Source: Ignavibacteria bacterium
GTDB taxonomy: Bacteria; Bacteroidota; Ignavibacteria; Tepidaquicellales; Tepidaquicellaceae
Length of the DNA: 64,000 nucleotides
Assembly (NCBI GenBank): GCA_016719565.1
Contig: JADJYU010000018.1
Location: 82,805-146,804, forward strand
Direction of reading: 5' to 3'
Shown: one piece after another, positions 17,718-26,916 of the stretch
Numbering within the stretch: the stretch's first letter is position 1
Layout: every line of letters begins with the position of its first letter
Translations under genes and position numbers: made by a program
The notes under the pieces: model-generated
What the model was told of the DNA's origin: nothing
Database searches by the model: none
What the model saw: only the letters and a program-made list of their open reading frames with translations

Positions 17718-18872
17718 ATATTATTTTGCCATTAGTGAGTGGCGGTAGATTAAAATTAAAGGCGATAGTTTGTCCTATATCTGAAAAAGTATTTCTTACT
17801 CCGATGTTAACAGAGTTGGTAGTTTTTTTGTTATAAATTAACAGAGGTACATATTCTCGGCAGTGCCCACGTAAGTTAACAGTTGGATCACATCCATGGT
17901 CCGCTGTAATTATTAATAAATCATTATCCTTAAGCATTTCTACATATTTCTGAAGCCAATTATCTATTCCAATTAGGGAATTAGCGAACCCTTCTAAATT
18001 TTTCTTATGCCCAAAATTATCTGTATCTGGAATCACATAGAATTGCATGTCAAATCCATTTTGAGTATCAGAAGAAATTAAAGAAAATAATTCTTTATTG
18101 TTGTTATATTGATCCTGTAATATATTAGCTCCTTTTGGATAATTAAGGATTCTATTTAAATGCTTTGTCAATCTCACCGAAACGCCTTGATCAATTAAAT
18201 CACCAATTAAACTTGAAGGGGGGATATTTACCAGCAAGAAGTCTTTACGTTCTGATTCATTGCGAATAAAATTACCAGGTTCTCCTGTGAATGGTCGAGT
18301 AATAATTCTAACAAAACCAGAATTGAAAAGAGACTTAGATATCTTTTCTGCTATTTTATTCAATTCACCGGTCGAAATTATATTTTCATGGGCGGCTAAT
18401 AAAATTACTCCGTCGTCTGAAAGGTAAAAATCGGTAATTTTGTTCTTTGATGTTCTTGAAAATATTTATCCAAAGCTATATAGCCAGAAATATATAGGTT
18501 ACATATAACGGAAGTTTCACATTCTTCTTTTATTTTATTAATTAAGGTTGCATCTAAACTTTGCATGTTGCTCACAAATCGGGTGTAAAAAATAATTCCT
18601 AACATCTCCCAAACCCCTGCAAAAGTATCGTTTCCCAAAGTTTGTTGCTTCATTTTGCCATACCATGAATAAATATGATTACTAGTTTCACTTGGAAGAT
18701 TCAACAACTGACCTAATCCCATTGATTCAAGAAATGGCAATCTAAATTTAGGATTTTTTTTATAGATATTACCAACTGTATTTGTTTGAATATTTTGAAA
18801 TTTTAAATAGTCATCTTGTTCTCCAATCCCACATCCATCAAGTATAAGTAGTATTATTTTTTTGTATTTCAT
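17704..18872 (-). CDS. Phosphopentomutase-like alkaline-phosphatase-superfamily enzyme (frameshifted)
   Basis: LLILDGCGIGEQDD near the N-terminus supplies the metal-binding Asp. NTVGNI and GNDTFAGVWEMLG follow in place of the DeoB GKDTTTGHWE stretch. An indel near 18400 separates this from LAAHENII, FVRIITRPFTGEPGNF, IPDTDNFGHKK and the second metal site ITADHGCDPT with HCREYVPLL. This is the DeoB domain order. In DeoB the Thr of GKDTTTG is phosphorylated; here the region reads GNDTFAG, so activity could differ. It may interconvert phosphosugars in this cluster. Confidence 0.7.
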
Positions 18873-19867
18873 AATTCGATGAGCTGCAATGGATTTTCAT
18901 AGATAAGCTGAATGATTTCATTTGTATTTATTGCTGCATTAAGTTGTTTTTTATAAAAATTGCTATTCTTTTTTTCAAGATCTTCAAGAAATTTATTAAA
19001 CATCAAATCAAGTGCTTTTAAATCAGATATTATATTTAAAGGGTCATTTTTAATATTGCGTTCAAGTCCTTTAGTTAAACAATAGTTTGTTTTTATTTTT
19101 TTTGACCAAGAATTGTTTTTATCTATTTCTATAGTGTAAAGTTCAGTAAATCGATTATCCTCTATGTAATGGATATCATGGACATTTGTATATATAGTAA
19201 TTTTATTTTCTTTTCCAACAGCTGATAACCAACTTGAATTAATTAGAAAATTAAAATTATCATAGAATAAAATTAATTGTGATTGTTTTTCTATTTTATT
19301 CTCAAAGTTAGTGAGTGATGAGAAAAGTTTTCTTGGTAAACCGAAATTAAATATGGCTAAATTAATGAAGTGTGAACAATTATCAAGTAATGTTCCGCCA
19401 CCTGAAATATCGATATTTTTTTTCCAGCTAGTAGGTTTAAGAAGTACTCTCTGAGACGCTTCTATTGAATAAATGTTATTATCATAAGATAATTCTATCA
19501 TTTTGTTAATATACTTATCGTATAAAAGTTGATAAGCAATATAAATTTTAGAGGAATAAGTTTTGATAATTGACAATTCTTTTAAGTTAGAGGCAAGGGG
19601 CTTTTCGCAAATTGCCGGAATATTATAATTATTACAAATATCTAAATAATTAATGTGTGATGCTGGAGGACTTGCAATAATGACAATATCAGGTTTAATC
19701 TTCTTTATCATTTTTTCAGGATCATTATATCTGTTATAGTTAAATGTAGTCTGGTTGTTTTCATTAATATCATATATACCTTCTATGGATACATCATCTC
19801 TTTTAGAGATTGTTCCAATAATTGATTTACCCCTTCTACCATAACCAATCAAACATATACTCTTCAT
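18869..19867 (-). CDS. Gfo/Idh/MocA-family oxidoreductase
   Basis: A 332-aa protein with a Rossmann start (ICLIGYGRRGKSIIG), DIVIIASPPASHINYL, and the catalytic EKPLA motif (ICEKPLASNLKEL), followed by a GGGTLLDNCSHFINLA helix that carries the usual His of the second domain. The family includes inositol and sugar dehydrogenases using NAD(P). Next to a scyllo-inosose-type aminotransferase, a role in oxidising a cyclitol or sugar to a ketone is plausible. Start overlaps neighbours closely, as in an operon. Confidence 0.85.
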   Translation of the reverse strand: MKSICLIGYGRRGKSIIGTISKRDDVSIEGIYDINENNQTTFNYNRYNDPEKMIKKIKPDIVIIASPPASHINYLDICNNYNIPAICEKPLASNLKELSIIKTYSSKIYIAYQLLYDKYINKMIELSYDNNIYSIEASQRVLLKPTSWKKNIDISGGGTLLDNCSHFINLAIFNFGLPRKLFSSLTNFENKIEKQSQLILFYDNFNFLINSSWLSAVGKENKITIYTNVHDIHYIEDNRFTELYTIEIDKNNSWSKKIKTNYCLTKGLERNIKNDPLNIISDLKALDLMFNKFLEDLEKKNSNFYKKQLNAAINTNEIIQLIYENPLQLIEL

Positions 19868-19874
19868 ACTTCAT

Positions 19875-21097
19875 CTATTTAGTTAATAATAATCGATTAT
19901 CCATTACTTTTTCCACGGCTGAAACTAAATCATTCAGTTCAAATTTATCTTCTAACAAAAATGGATGCCAAATGGCTATACCTTCATTTTCTGCTTTATT
20001 TGCAATTGGAAAGTCTCTTGGTCTTAAAGGATTTTTTTGATAGTATTTCCATGCTTCTGGAGAGTCATATTCATTCAAATTAAAAAGTGAATCCTTATAT
20101 AAAGGGGAAAACATTTTTTTGTTTGTATTCCTTCAGCTTCAAGAGCTAAAGTAAACAAATCCTTACTTATTCCTAAGATTTCAGGTTGAATCTTAAATAT
20201 ATAATAATAACAACCCTGTTTTGTTGTACCTTCTAATCTTTCATTAATTTTTATACCGTGAATCTTTTTAAGTTCTTTATTGAGATATAAAGAATTACTT
20301 TCGCGTTTATCAGTTCTCTCTTTCAAGACCTCTAGTTGACCTAATAGGATTGCAGCTTGAAAATTTGTCATTCGATAATTTCCACCTATCACTCGCCTAG
20401 TAATAATGTCACCTTCTCGAATTCTTCCACAGTTAATATATGAATTTATCAATTCAGATAATTCACGATCATTTGTAAGAATAATTCCTCCTTCCCCGGA
20501 TGTCATTGATTTCGCTTCTTGAAAACTAAATGATCCACATATCCCATAAGTACCAACACCTTTATCTTTATAAAAAGAGCCAGGAACCTGAGCTGCGTCT
20601 TCTATTAAAAACAATCTATGATTTTTTGATATTTCAACAAGTTCGTCAAGTTCACATAAAGAGTTATATAAGTGAACTGCAATGATTGCTTTAGTATGTT
20701 CTGTGATTTTTTCCACAATTTTTTTTGTATCTATGCAATAATCATTTTCGTTAATGTCTACGAAAATAGGGATCGCCCCAATGTTTAGAATACCTGTAAT
20801 TGTTGATATACATGTAAAAATTGTAGTAATAACTTCGTCTCCTTTCTGGATCCCCAATGCTTGTAATTGGATTTGCAATGCAATCGTAGCGTTTGCGCAT
20901 GGAATACCATAACTCGCACCATGGTATTCTGCAAACTCATTTCCAAATTGAAAAACGGTGTTTGCTCTAAATATACCCCAACCATTAGAGTTAACTACTT
21001 TATTTAAATAAGCTTTTTCTAGATCAGTTGCTCGTGGCCAAATAGGGAACGCTTTTGTTCTTATTGGCTTTCCACCTAATAATGCTAACTTGTTCAT
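19875..21097 (-). CDS. DegT/DnrJ/EryC1/StrS aminotransferase, scyllo-inosose type (one frameshift)
   Basis: The start is taken at MNKLALLGGKPIRTK (21097) because this is the conserved beginning; an upstream in-frame Met at 21130 has poor support. PLP-fold features: GDEVITTIFTCIST, LIEDAAQVPG, and the SFSFQEAKSMTSGEGG segment, where the Lys binds PLP and the wording matches glutamine:scyllo-inosose aminotransferases. A missing base in the A-run near 20112 shifts the frame; the end (MFSPLYKDSLFN ... IAIWHPFLL) continues correctly to 19875. First gene of the minus-strand cluster. Confidence 0.82.
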
Positions 21098-21258
21098 AAA
21101 AACTATATTTTTAAAATTACAAATATACAAAATAATTATTAATAAGATTATGTATTTGAATTTATAGTAAATTATATACAGTTAATTTCATTCTATAAAA
21201 TGTTTTTTAAATTTATAAATCATTTGAGCTCAATAAAATAAGGCAAATAATAATATAG

Positions 21259-21386
21259 TGTGGCTATTACGTCCCTCGAAAAAACTAAAGTTTTCCGAAG
21301 GACAGCAAACCCCTTTTAACCGCCTCACAATAAATATTCTCGGACGATATAAAATGGGTTTGCTGTCCTTCGGGAGAATAGCCACA
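21259..21386. repeat. Long interrupted inverted repeat (MITE-like or large hairpin)
   Basis: Outer arms TGTGGCTATT (21259-21268) and AATAGCCACA (21377-21386) enclose a second, longer pair: a 23-nt arm at 21295-21317 starting CCGAAGGACAGCAAACCC and its complement at 21351-21373, with one mismatch. The element sits at the left border of the accessory segment. No ORF is inside. It could be a non-autonomous mobile element or a strong bidirectional terminator for the aminotransferase promoter side. Confidence 0.7.
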
Positions 21387-21455
21387 TAATAAAATAGTTT
21401 TAATAATTAATATCGAAAAGCTATAGTGTAATAAAATAAAGTTCTGGAAATTAAT

Positions 21456-21494
21456 GAGGGGCTACTTAGTTAACTAAGTAGTCCCTCTGTTTTT
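21456..21494 (+). terminator. Palindromic hairpin with T run upstream of the first accessory gene
   Basis: GAGGG-G-CTACTTAGT pairs with ACTAAGTAG-T-CCCTC and is followed by GTTTTT. It lies about 45 bp before the gene at 21540, so it may insulate the accessory segment or act as an attenuator. Confidence 0.7.
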
Positions 21495-21539
21495 ATAATA
21501 TAAAATAATAGTATGATGAATAGTTTATAAATTTAATGT

Positions 21540-22349
21540 ATGACAACTCGCAAACTGTTACTTAATAATTTACTCGATATCGGGGGGGTCGCAACATTGA
21601 ATAATTTATATTCACCGACTGCTAAAAGTTATAAAGGATCGTTGTTGTTCACTCGAAAACTTTTTAAAGAATACCTGACGGAACAATTAATAGAAAAGAT
21701 TGAACCGATCGGAAAGCCAATGAATAAAAGCCGAGAGGTGTTTTATTGCCTCACTAAAAAAGGTGCGAAATATATTGGAAGAACTGATGAATACAAATAT
21801 AAAAAATATCAGAGGTCCCCCAACAATGTTATGCATGAAAGCATGAAGTTCGATGTTGCGTTATCGTTTTTAAAATTGTTTCCACATCATAAATTTATGT
21901 TTCGTTATGATAGTAGCTTTTACGGAGTACTTCCGGATATTCTCATCAGAATTGAAAGTACTAATCGAAAAGAATTAACTCGATTTTTATTGGTTGAGAT
22001 TGAACGAAAGAAAACCGTTGATCGGGTATTTAATGAAAAGATAAAGCGGTACGAGGAAATGTTTAAAAGTATTGAAAAAAATAAATCTCATAACATACAT
22101 CAGTTCACAGTTTTATTTGTCTATACCGATATCTGGTTTGATCCTTTCTTACGACCTCAGCAATATAGTGATCCGAATATTACAGCTCATATTGGGCAGG
22201 TTAATTCGCTCGTTAAGAATCTTGTTAATCACTACTGCAAACACCTTCCTGAAGCTCGTTACTGTTTTACTGGTTTTCATAATTTCCACCGCTTGCATGA
22301 AACCATTTGGCATAAACCTAATGGAAACCTGGTTAAATTATTAAATTGA
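21540..22349 (+). CDS. Replication-relaxation-like protein (winged helix plus PD-(D/E)xK-like fold)
   Basis: A 269-aa protein. The N-terminal part (residues about 1-80) looks like a winged helix (LLNNLLDIGGVATLNNL, then VFYCLTKKGAKYIG). The second half has the spacing of a restriction-endonuclease-like core: LPDILIRI, then LLVEIERKKT, then KIKRYEEM. This layout is that of the Replic_Relax family carried by plasmids and integrative elements. A second, diverged member lies at 27247-27952. Whether it cuts DNA is not known. Confidence 0.6.
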   Translation: MTTRKLLLNNLLDIGGVATLNNLYSPTAKSYKGSLLFTRKLFKEYLTEQLIEKIEPIGKPMNKSREVFYCLTKKGAKYIGRTDEYKYKKYQRSPNNVMHESMKFDVALSFLKLFPHHKFMFRYDSSFYGVLPDILIRIESTNRKELTRFLLVEIERKKTVDRVFNEKIKRYEEMFKSIEKNKSHNIHQFTVLFVYTDIWFDPFLRPQQYSDPNITAHIGQVNSLVKNLVNHYCKHLPEARYCFTGFHNFHRLHETIWHKPNGNLVKLLN

Positions 22350-22351
22350 AT

Positions 22352-22555
22352 ATGCTGATAATCTTTGACAACCATTCTGACTTTGGAGAAATAGCACATG
22401 CTAAATATGAAGAACGTAAGCGAATTCTCGCTTTAGCTTATTCAATAATTTCAAAGTTTCCTGAACAATTCTCTTCCCGAAGAAAAAATAAAATAGCAAC
22501 CGAAGTTTGTAATAGTCTTTATAAAGAAATTGAAGACAAATTTAGTTTGCTTTGA
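22352..22555 (+). CDS. Small hypothetical protein (67 aa)
   Basis: ATG at 22352 starts two bases after the stop of the upstream gene, so the two are probably coupled. The product (MLIIFDNHSDFGEIAHAKYE ... LYKEIEDKFSLL) is helical and charged, with no recognised domain. Confidence 0.55.
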   Translation: MLIIFDNHSDFGEIAHAKYEERKRILALAYSIISKFPEQFSSRRKNKIATEVCNSLYKEIEDKFSLL

Positions 22556-22734
22556 TCTCTATCCATTCAATATGTTTATTCGAAATCTAAAAGCCTATCA
22601 ATTCCAATAAAACCACAAATACGAATTTATCCACGTTTATTCATACCCTGTGAATGTCGATACATCCAAAAGGAAGTGAATCCAATTACAGATTTTAAAA
22701 TTCAGCAGATAGCACCTTAACAAGTTAATATCTC

Positions 22735-22857
22735 TAACGCTATCCAGTCTTTTAATTATAGCGTCAGCCCTTCCTCTTTCAAGGTAGTATGCTTTGCATC
22801 TCCACCTTGACAGAGGCGGGCTCCCTGACGCTGTTTTTTCACTGCCGGATAGCGTTA
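22735..22857 (+). ncRNA. Structured element A, upstream of the antirestriction operon
   Basis: An outer stem (TAACGCTATCC at 22735 with GGATAGCGTTA at 22847) encloses a second closing stem AGCGTCAG / CTGACGCT, followed by TTTTTT. Inside, AGCCCTTCCTC, TCAAGGT, CTCCACCTTGA and GGCGGGCTCCC are shared with the element at 26311-26393, including the TCAAGGT/ACCTTGA pairing. Could be a leader attenuator or a small RNA ending in its own terminator. Confidence 0.6.
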
Positions 22858-22905
22858 AGACGGACGCCGCCGGTATTTAATATCCGTCATATAAGGAAAA
22901 AATAT

Positions 22906-23700
22906 ATGTTACCAAAAGTTAAAGAAGTACTAAATACTTTATTAGTCGAATTCCAGGAAGGAAATATTCCTGAGAAAATTGCCTATACGATATTTCCGAT
23001 AAAAAACATTCCGAGTTCCAAGTGGAGCTTACTAAATCATCTTGTGATGTTTATTCACGAGACTGAAGATGCACGAGGTTTTAGACAATGGCAGGAAGTA
23101 ACTCGATATGTAAAAAAAGGAGCTAAGTCATTTCATATTTTAGTCCCATGCTTTAAAAAGGAAAAAGATGAAAAGACAAAAGAGGAAGTCTCACGTTTAT
23201 CAGGCTTTACCACAGCTAATGTCTTTAGAGTAGAAGATACTGTAGGACGAGGTCTTGATTATGAAAAGATCAAGTTACCTAACCTTCCTCTACTTGAGAA
23301 AGCCAGCGAATGGGGAATAGAAGTTAAAGCAGTGCCGGGCAACTATAAGCATTATGGATATTATTCACCTGATAAGAAAATGATTGCCTTGGCTACACCG
23401 GAGGAATCAACATTCTTTCACGAATTATGTCACGTTGCTCATGAAAAAGTTATTGGTACATTAAAGAGAGGACAAGATCCTTTTCAGGAAATTGTAGCAG
23501 AACTGTCTGCACAAGCATTATGCAGAATTGTAGGCAAAGATGGAAACAAGCATCTCGGAAAGTCCTACCGATATATTGAAAGCTATTCCAAAGAACTAAA
23601 GCTATCACCTCACTCAGCTGTCTTACACGTGCTGTCAGATGTTGAAAAGGTCTTACACTTAATCTTAAATGAAGCGAATAGAAAGGAGGAAATATCATGA
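22906..23700 (+). CDS. ArdC-like antirestriction protein with zincin-type peptidase domain
   Basis: The start at ATG 22906 (MLPKVKEVLNTLL) follows AAGGAAAA; an upstream extension is only open frame in the structured element. Residues about 50-90 match the ArdC N-terminal ssDNA-binding domain (RQWQEVTRYVKKGAKSFHI). VFRVEDT follows, and a metallopeptidase-like site HELCH with Glu-rich downstream helix (EIVAELSAQALC) is near residue 175. ArdC-type proteins protect incoming plasmids from host restriction. The stop overlaps the radC start by 4 bp (ATGA). Confidence 0.8.
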   Translation: MLPKVKEVLNTLLVEFQEGNIPEKIAYTIFPIKNIPSSKWSLLNHLVMFIHETEDARGFRQWQEVTRYVKKGAKSFHILVPCFKKEKDEKTKEEVSRLSGFTTANVFRVEDTVGRGLDYEKIKLPNLPLLEKASEWGIEVKAVPGNYKHYGYYSPDKKMIALATPEESTFFHELCHVAHEKVIGTLKRGQDPFQEIVAELSAQALCRIVGKDGNKHLGKSYRYIESYSKELKLSPHSAVLHVLSDVEKVLHLILNEANRKEEIS

Positions 23701-24371
23701 CCATTAAAGTATGCGACTTACCCCTAACTGACAGACCGCAGTATCGGCTCGCTCAACTGGGAGGAAATTACTTGTCTAACGTGGAGTTACTGGCACTTAT
23801 CATAGGGACAGACCAAAGTATTGCCATTGCTCAACGATTATTTGCCAAGTTTAAAACACTTAACAATATCAAGACGGCAACATTGCAAGAGTTGGAGACC
23901 ATTAAGGGTATTGGAAAATTCCAAGCCGGAAAAATTGTCGCCTGTCTTGAAATCTCTAAACGGATTCAGGAAAATCACACTCCAACAAGAAAACTTGATG
24001 CGATTACATCACCGGACATTCTCTATGAACAAATCAAACACAAAATACTCAATTACTATAAAGAACATTTTTTTGTGTGTAGTCTGGACACGAGAAACAA
24101 TTTAATCTCAGTTGATGAAATTAGCGTTGGGACACTCACCGCTTCACTGGTTCATCCACGAGAAGCCTTTGAAATGGCAATAAAACGACACGCCGCCCAT
24201 ATCATTATTGCTCATAACCATCCATCAGGAGAAACCGACCCGAGTGAAGACGACTTAAAAATTACTAAGAGATTGGTTGATGCCGGAAAGGTTATGGGTA
24301 TAGAAGTATTAGATCACCTCATTATTACTAAACAATCTTATTTATCCTTTAAGGAAAAATATTTAATCTGA
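23697..24371 (+). CDS. radC: RadC/JAB-domain DNA-repair-like protein
   Basis: A 224-aa RadC with an N-terminal helix-hairpin-helix (LETIKGIGKFQAGKIVACLE) and the C-terminal JAB/MPN metal site: HFFVCSLDTRNNLI, GTLTASLVHPREAFE, HNHPSGETDPSEDD. Element-borne radC genes are common beside antirestriction genes, as here, where it is translationally coupled to the ArdC-like gene. The biochemical role is still unclear. Confidence 0.92.
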   Translation: MTIKVCDLPLTDRPQYRLAQLGGNYLSNVELLALIIGTDQSIAIAQRLFAKFKTLNNIKTATLQELETIKGIGKFQAGKIVACLEISKRIQENHTPTRKLDAITSPDILYEQIKHKILNYYKEHFFVCSLDTRNNLISVDEISVGTLTASLVHPREAFEMAIKRHAAHIIIAHNHPSGETDPSEDDLKITKRLVDAGKVMGIEVLDHLIITKQSYLSFKEKYLI

Positions 24372-24383
24372 AAGGAGTACCAT

Positions 24384-24563
24384 ATGGAAAACAAAATAGT
24401 TCTTTCTAAAGAAGAGGAGGAATTCTTAGACTCAATGTTTAAAGAATCCGAGTTTGTATGCGTCAATTGTCTTTCATCTGCTGACGTGGATGAAGATCAA
24501 ACGTATACCTATTGTGAAAAATGTGAAGCCTTTACCGAAGTTAAAATGAAAGGCACAGCATAA
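24384..24563 (+). CDS. Small zinc-ribbon protein (59 aa)
   Basis: ATG at 24384 sits behind AAAGGAGT, 12 bp after radC. The product carries two CxxC knuckles (CVNC and CEKC) separated by about 19 residues, so it probably binds one zinc. The rest is acidic. It ends the ArdC-RadC operon before a bidirectional terminator. Function unknown. Confidence 0.65.
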   Translation: MENKIVLSKEEEEFLDSMFKESEFVCVNCLSSADVDEDQTYTYCEKCEAFTEVKMKGTA

Positions 24564-24660
24564 GCATTATGTTAGGTTTAAAATAACAAATCATACAACC
24601 TCGTTATGTACATTTCATAAAAATCCAAAAGTTCATTTCTCAAAGCTGTAAAACACAGCA

Positions 24661-24685
24661 AGCCATTCTAGTAGAGTGGCTTTTT
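24661..24685. terminator. Terminator between convergent radC and CBASS operons
   Basis: AGCCATTCT pairs with AGAGTGGCT (one wobble) and is followed by TTTT on the plus strand. It serves the plus operon and possibly the converging minus operon. Confidence 0.75.
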
Positions 24686-24709
24686 ATTCGATAAGATAAT
24701 TATTTAATA

Positions 24710-25292
24710 TTATAAAAAATCTTTTCTATCAAGAAAGATTTCACCAGTGGTTTTTCTATCTCTACCTGAATAGTATGAAGCATTAAAAGTCCCCTTTGTT
24801 TTATCAAAAGTATGTTCGCAAGTTCCGTAGTGCATATGCATTGTTGAGGTTGCAGAGGTAATGTTAGGATCGTTTTGATATGAATAAATCAATACAGGAT
24901 CACATTTTTTATGAATTAAAATTGAAGCGATTATACTACACGATTTGGAAGTTTCTGTGTTTTGTGTAATTAATATTTGTGTCCAACTTTGTTTTACTGA
25001 AAGAGTCATATTAATTTTTGTCTTATACTCATCATAAGAGCTTTTCAAAAATCCTGCATAACTCCCGTTCAAATTTGGCGTTTTAATAAAATTTATTTTT
25101 ACAAATATTTGCCAAAGGTAATTATTAAAAAGCCAAAACAAAAATGTAAAGATTAAAAACGGTGAGGGTGCTTCTAAATACCATGGAAATTCATTAACCC
25201 TAGGTGAATAAGATACATTAATCCAATACTAGCTAATGCAATAAAAATAGTATTGTTACTCGCTCATTAGAATCAATAGAATAGTTATGCAT
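24710..25292 (-). CDS. cap15: CBASS effector, Cap15-type (two membrane helices plus beta-barrel; two frameshifts)
   Basis: From ATG 25292 the protein begins MHNYSIDSNER, then, after an indel near 25256, NNTIFIALASIGLMYLIHL (first helix). After another near 25197 it reads PWYLEAPSPFLIFTFLFWLF (second helix) and NNYLWQIF. The beta-rich C-terminus has LNGSYAGFLKSSYDEY, QSWTQILI, HYGTCEHTF and a FNASYYSGRDRKT strand. This order is that of the S-2TM-beta (Cap15) effector family, which senses a cyclic nucleotide and disrupts the inner membrane. The start overlaps the end of the CD-NTase gene. Confidence 0.78.
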
Positions 25293-26148
25293 TGTTATAA
25301 TTATTACAGAAATTTATAAAATCTGAATTGAATTTTCGAGCACTTTGAATATCCCATTGTTCCTGAGATTCTCCAAATAATTTGAACTGTTCATGCTGGC
25401 AAAGAAAATTTTTTTAGGTTTTCGTCAGAAATCGTTCTAATATACTCCAAGATGTTAAAAACACAACTCCAATAAGTATTTGTAAACAATGAATCCGGAA
25501 TATTGTAAATTAAACATTGAATATAGTAGAGGTCCTTTCGCATTTGCTTGTCTTCTTAAATTCTTGAAGATGCGAACTACAGGTTTAAACATTCCATTAG
25601 TAGTTTTACTTTTCTGACAACCGTTATCATATACTTAGTGGGAAATTTATAATTTTCCTATTATCAGCATCATTTGTGAAGAAATAAACTCCTTCAACGT
25701 ATGAATTATTTTCTAAAGCATAATATTCTCTATATTGGCAAGTAATAATTACATCAGCTGGAAGCCTATTTTCATTTTCCTTTATTTTAACACACTTAGA
25801 TTCTACAGTGACATTCCTTTCATCAAAATAATTCGTCAAAGCAGTGTAAACATCTTCTCGATATTTATTATACAGATAATCCGCAGGTGTCAGACCTAGC
25901 ATTTTTTTTTGATCGGGTGTCAAATTATTGAAGAACGTTTTATTTAACTGGATAATCACATCAACATCGCTTTCGCCCCTAATATTTGTATCATTTTTAT
26001 ATGAACCTTGAAGATAAACTGTATAATCTGAGGTAGGAAAATGTTCATAATTATTGAGGGCATTTTTTACTGAATCCGCGGTCACTTTTGATTTTACTAT
26101 TGCACCCTGATGTGACCAAACCTCTAATTGTTGTTTTAGAACAGGCAT
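25285..26148 (-). CDS. CD-NTase (SMODS nucleotidyltransferase) of a CBASS operon (frameshifted)
   Basis: Residues 45-67 hold the catalytic core LQGSYKNDTNIRGESDVDV (GS followed by DxD), and RLPADVIITC provides the third Asp. The frame breaks after KIINFP near 25635, and at least one more time near 25390. The conserved continuation (KPVVRIFKNLRRQA, YIQCLIYNIPDSLF, SARKFNSDFINFCNN) runs to TAA at 25287-25285, which overlaps the effector ATG. Repaired length is about 290 aa. The enzyme should make a cyclic oligonucleotide upon phage infection. No Cap2/Cap3-type accessory genes are present, so this fits a type I system. Confidence 0.8.
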
Positions 26149-26310
26149 ATGTGTTTTTCATTGAAAATATTAGCTTTAAATTAAATAAACAATTTAGAAA
26201 ATATTTTCAATAAAGTTTTAATTTTGTTTAGAATCTTATAGTATAATATTTTAGAATACTTTTATAAATGGTATTGGAGGATTAAACCTGTTACCCGCCT
26301 TTTTTATTTT

Positions 26311-26393
26311 AGCAACAGCCCTTCCTCAGTCAAGGTGTATTTGCTTCTGCAAATCTCCACCTATGACTTCGGCGGGCTCCCGTTGCTTTTTTT
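26311..26393 (+). ncRNA. Structured element B, related to 22735-22857
   Basis: The closing stem here is AGCAAC / GTTGCT with a T7 tail, different from element A, while the inner blocks AGCCCTTCCTC, TCAAGGTGTAT, AAATCTCCACCT and GGCGGGCTCCC are conserved. It lies between the CBASS operon (divergent) and a small plus-strand gene at 26458. Confidence 0.6.
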
Positions 26394-26457
26394 GTTGTCA
26401 AAGGCGAGTTGGCAGATTGCTTTTTGTTTTTTTATTACTGCCGAATTATTTACAAGT

Positions 26458-26643
26458 ATGTTAATTGAACGAAATGAGATAAAAAAATTTGAGGAAGAAG
26501 TTTGTACATGGTTACAAACAGAAGGAGTTAAGTTAGATAATATCAATATTGAAAGTCTTCGCTCGATGAATGGATACATAGTATGTTGGAAAAGTTCAAG
26601 TGTAGAGTATGTTCTTATAAATAAAGAAGTATGGGATGACTAA
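26458..26643 (+). CDS. Small hypothetical protein (61 aa)
   Basis: The likely start is ATG 26458 (MLIERNEIKKFEEEVCTWLQ), just downstream of structured element B; the upstream open frame overlaps that element and is not credible. The protein has a helical, charged N-terminal half and a beta-like end (YIVCWKSSSVEYVLI). No family recognised. Confidence 0.45.
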   Translation: MLIERNEIKKFEEEVCTWLQTEGVKLDNINIESLRSMNGYIVCWKSSSVEYVLINKEVWDD

Positions 26644-26748
26644 AGGAGCGATAGAAATGATTTTAGCCGGAAAATTGATTTGATGTTGTTACGGTAAAAG
26701 TAAAGAGTAGAAATGAAGTGTAAGAGATAATTAATTAAATTCAAATAT

Positions 26749-26916
26749 ATGGAATATGTTTTTGAAGAATATATTGAAAGAATAGATTTTAAGAACGGAG
26801 GAAGTATGTTAGCGAGAATTAAGATAAATGGAAAATGGTGTTTTGTTGATATGAGATTGAAAGAGTTCAGGAATGTAGATGATTATAGTGATTCAATGAG
26901 ATTTGAAGAAATGTAA
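26749..26916 (+). CDS. Small hypothetical protein (55 aa)
   Basis: ATG 26749 opens a frame with coding-like composition (MEYVFEEYIERIDFKNGG, then an ARIKINGKWCFVDMRL stretch). An internal ATG at 26806 has a strong GGAGGAAGT upstream and may be the true start, giving about 36 aa. No known domain. Confidence 0.4.
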   Translation: MEYVFEEYIERIDFKNGGSMLARIKINGKWCFVDMRLKEFRNVDDYSDSMRFEEM

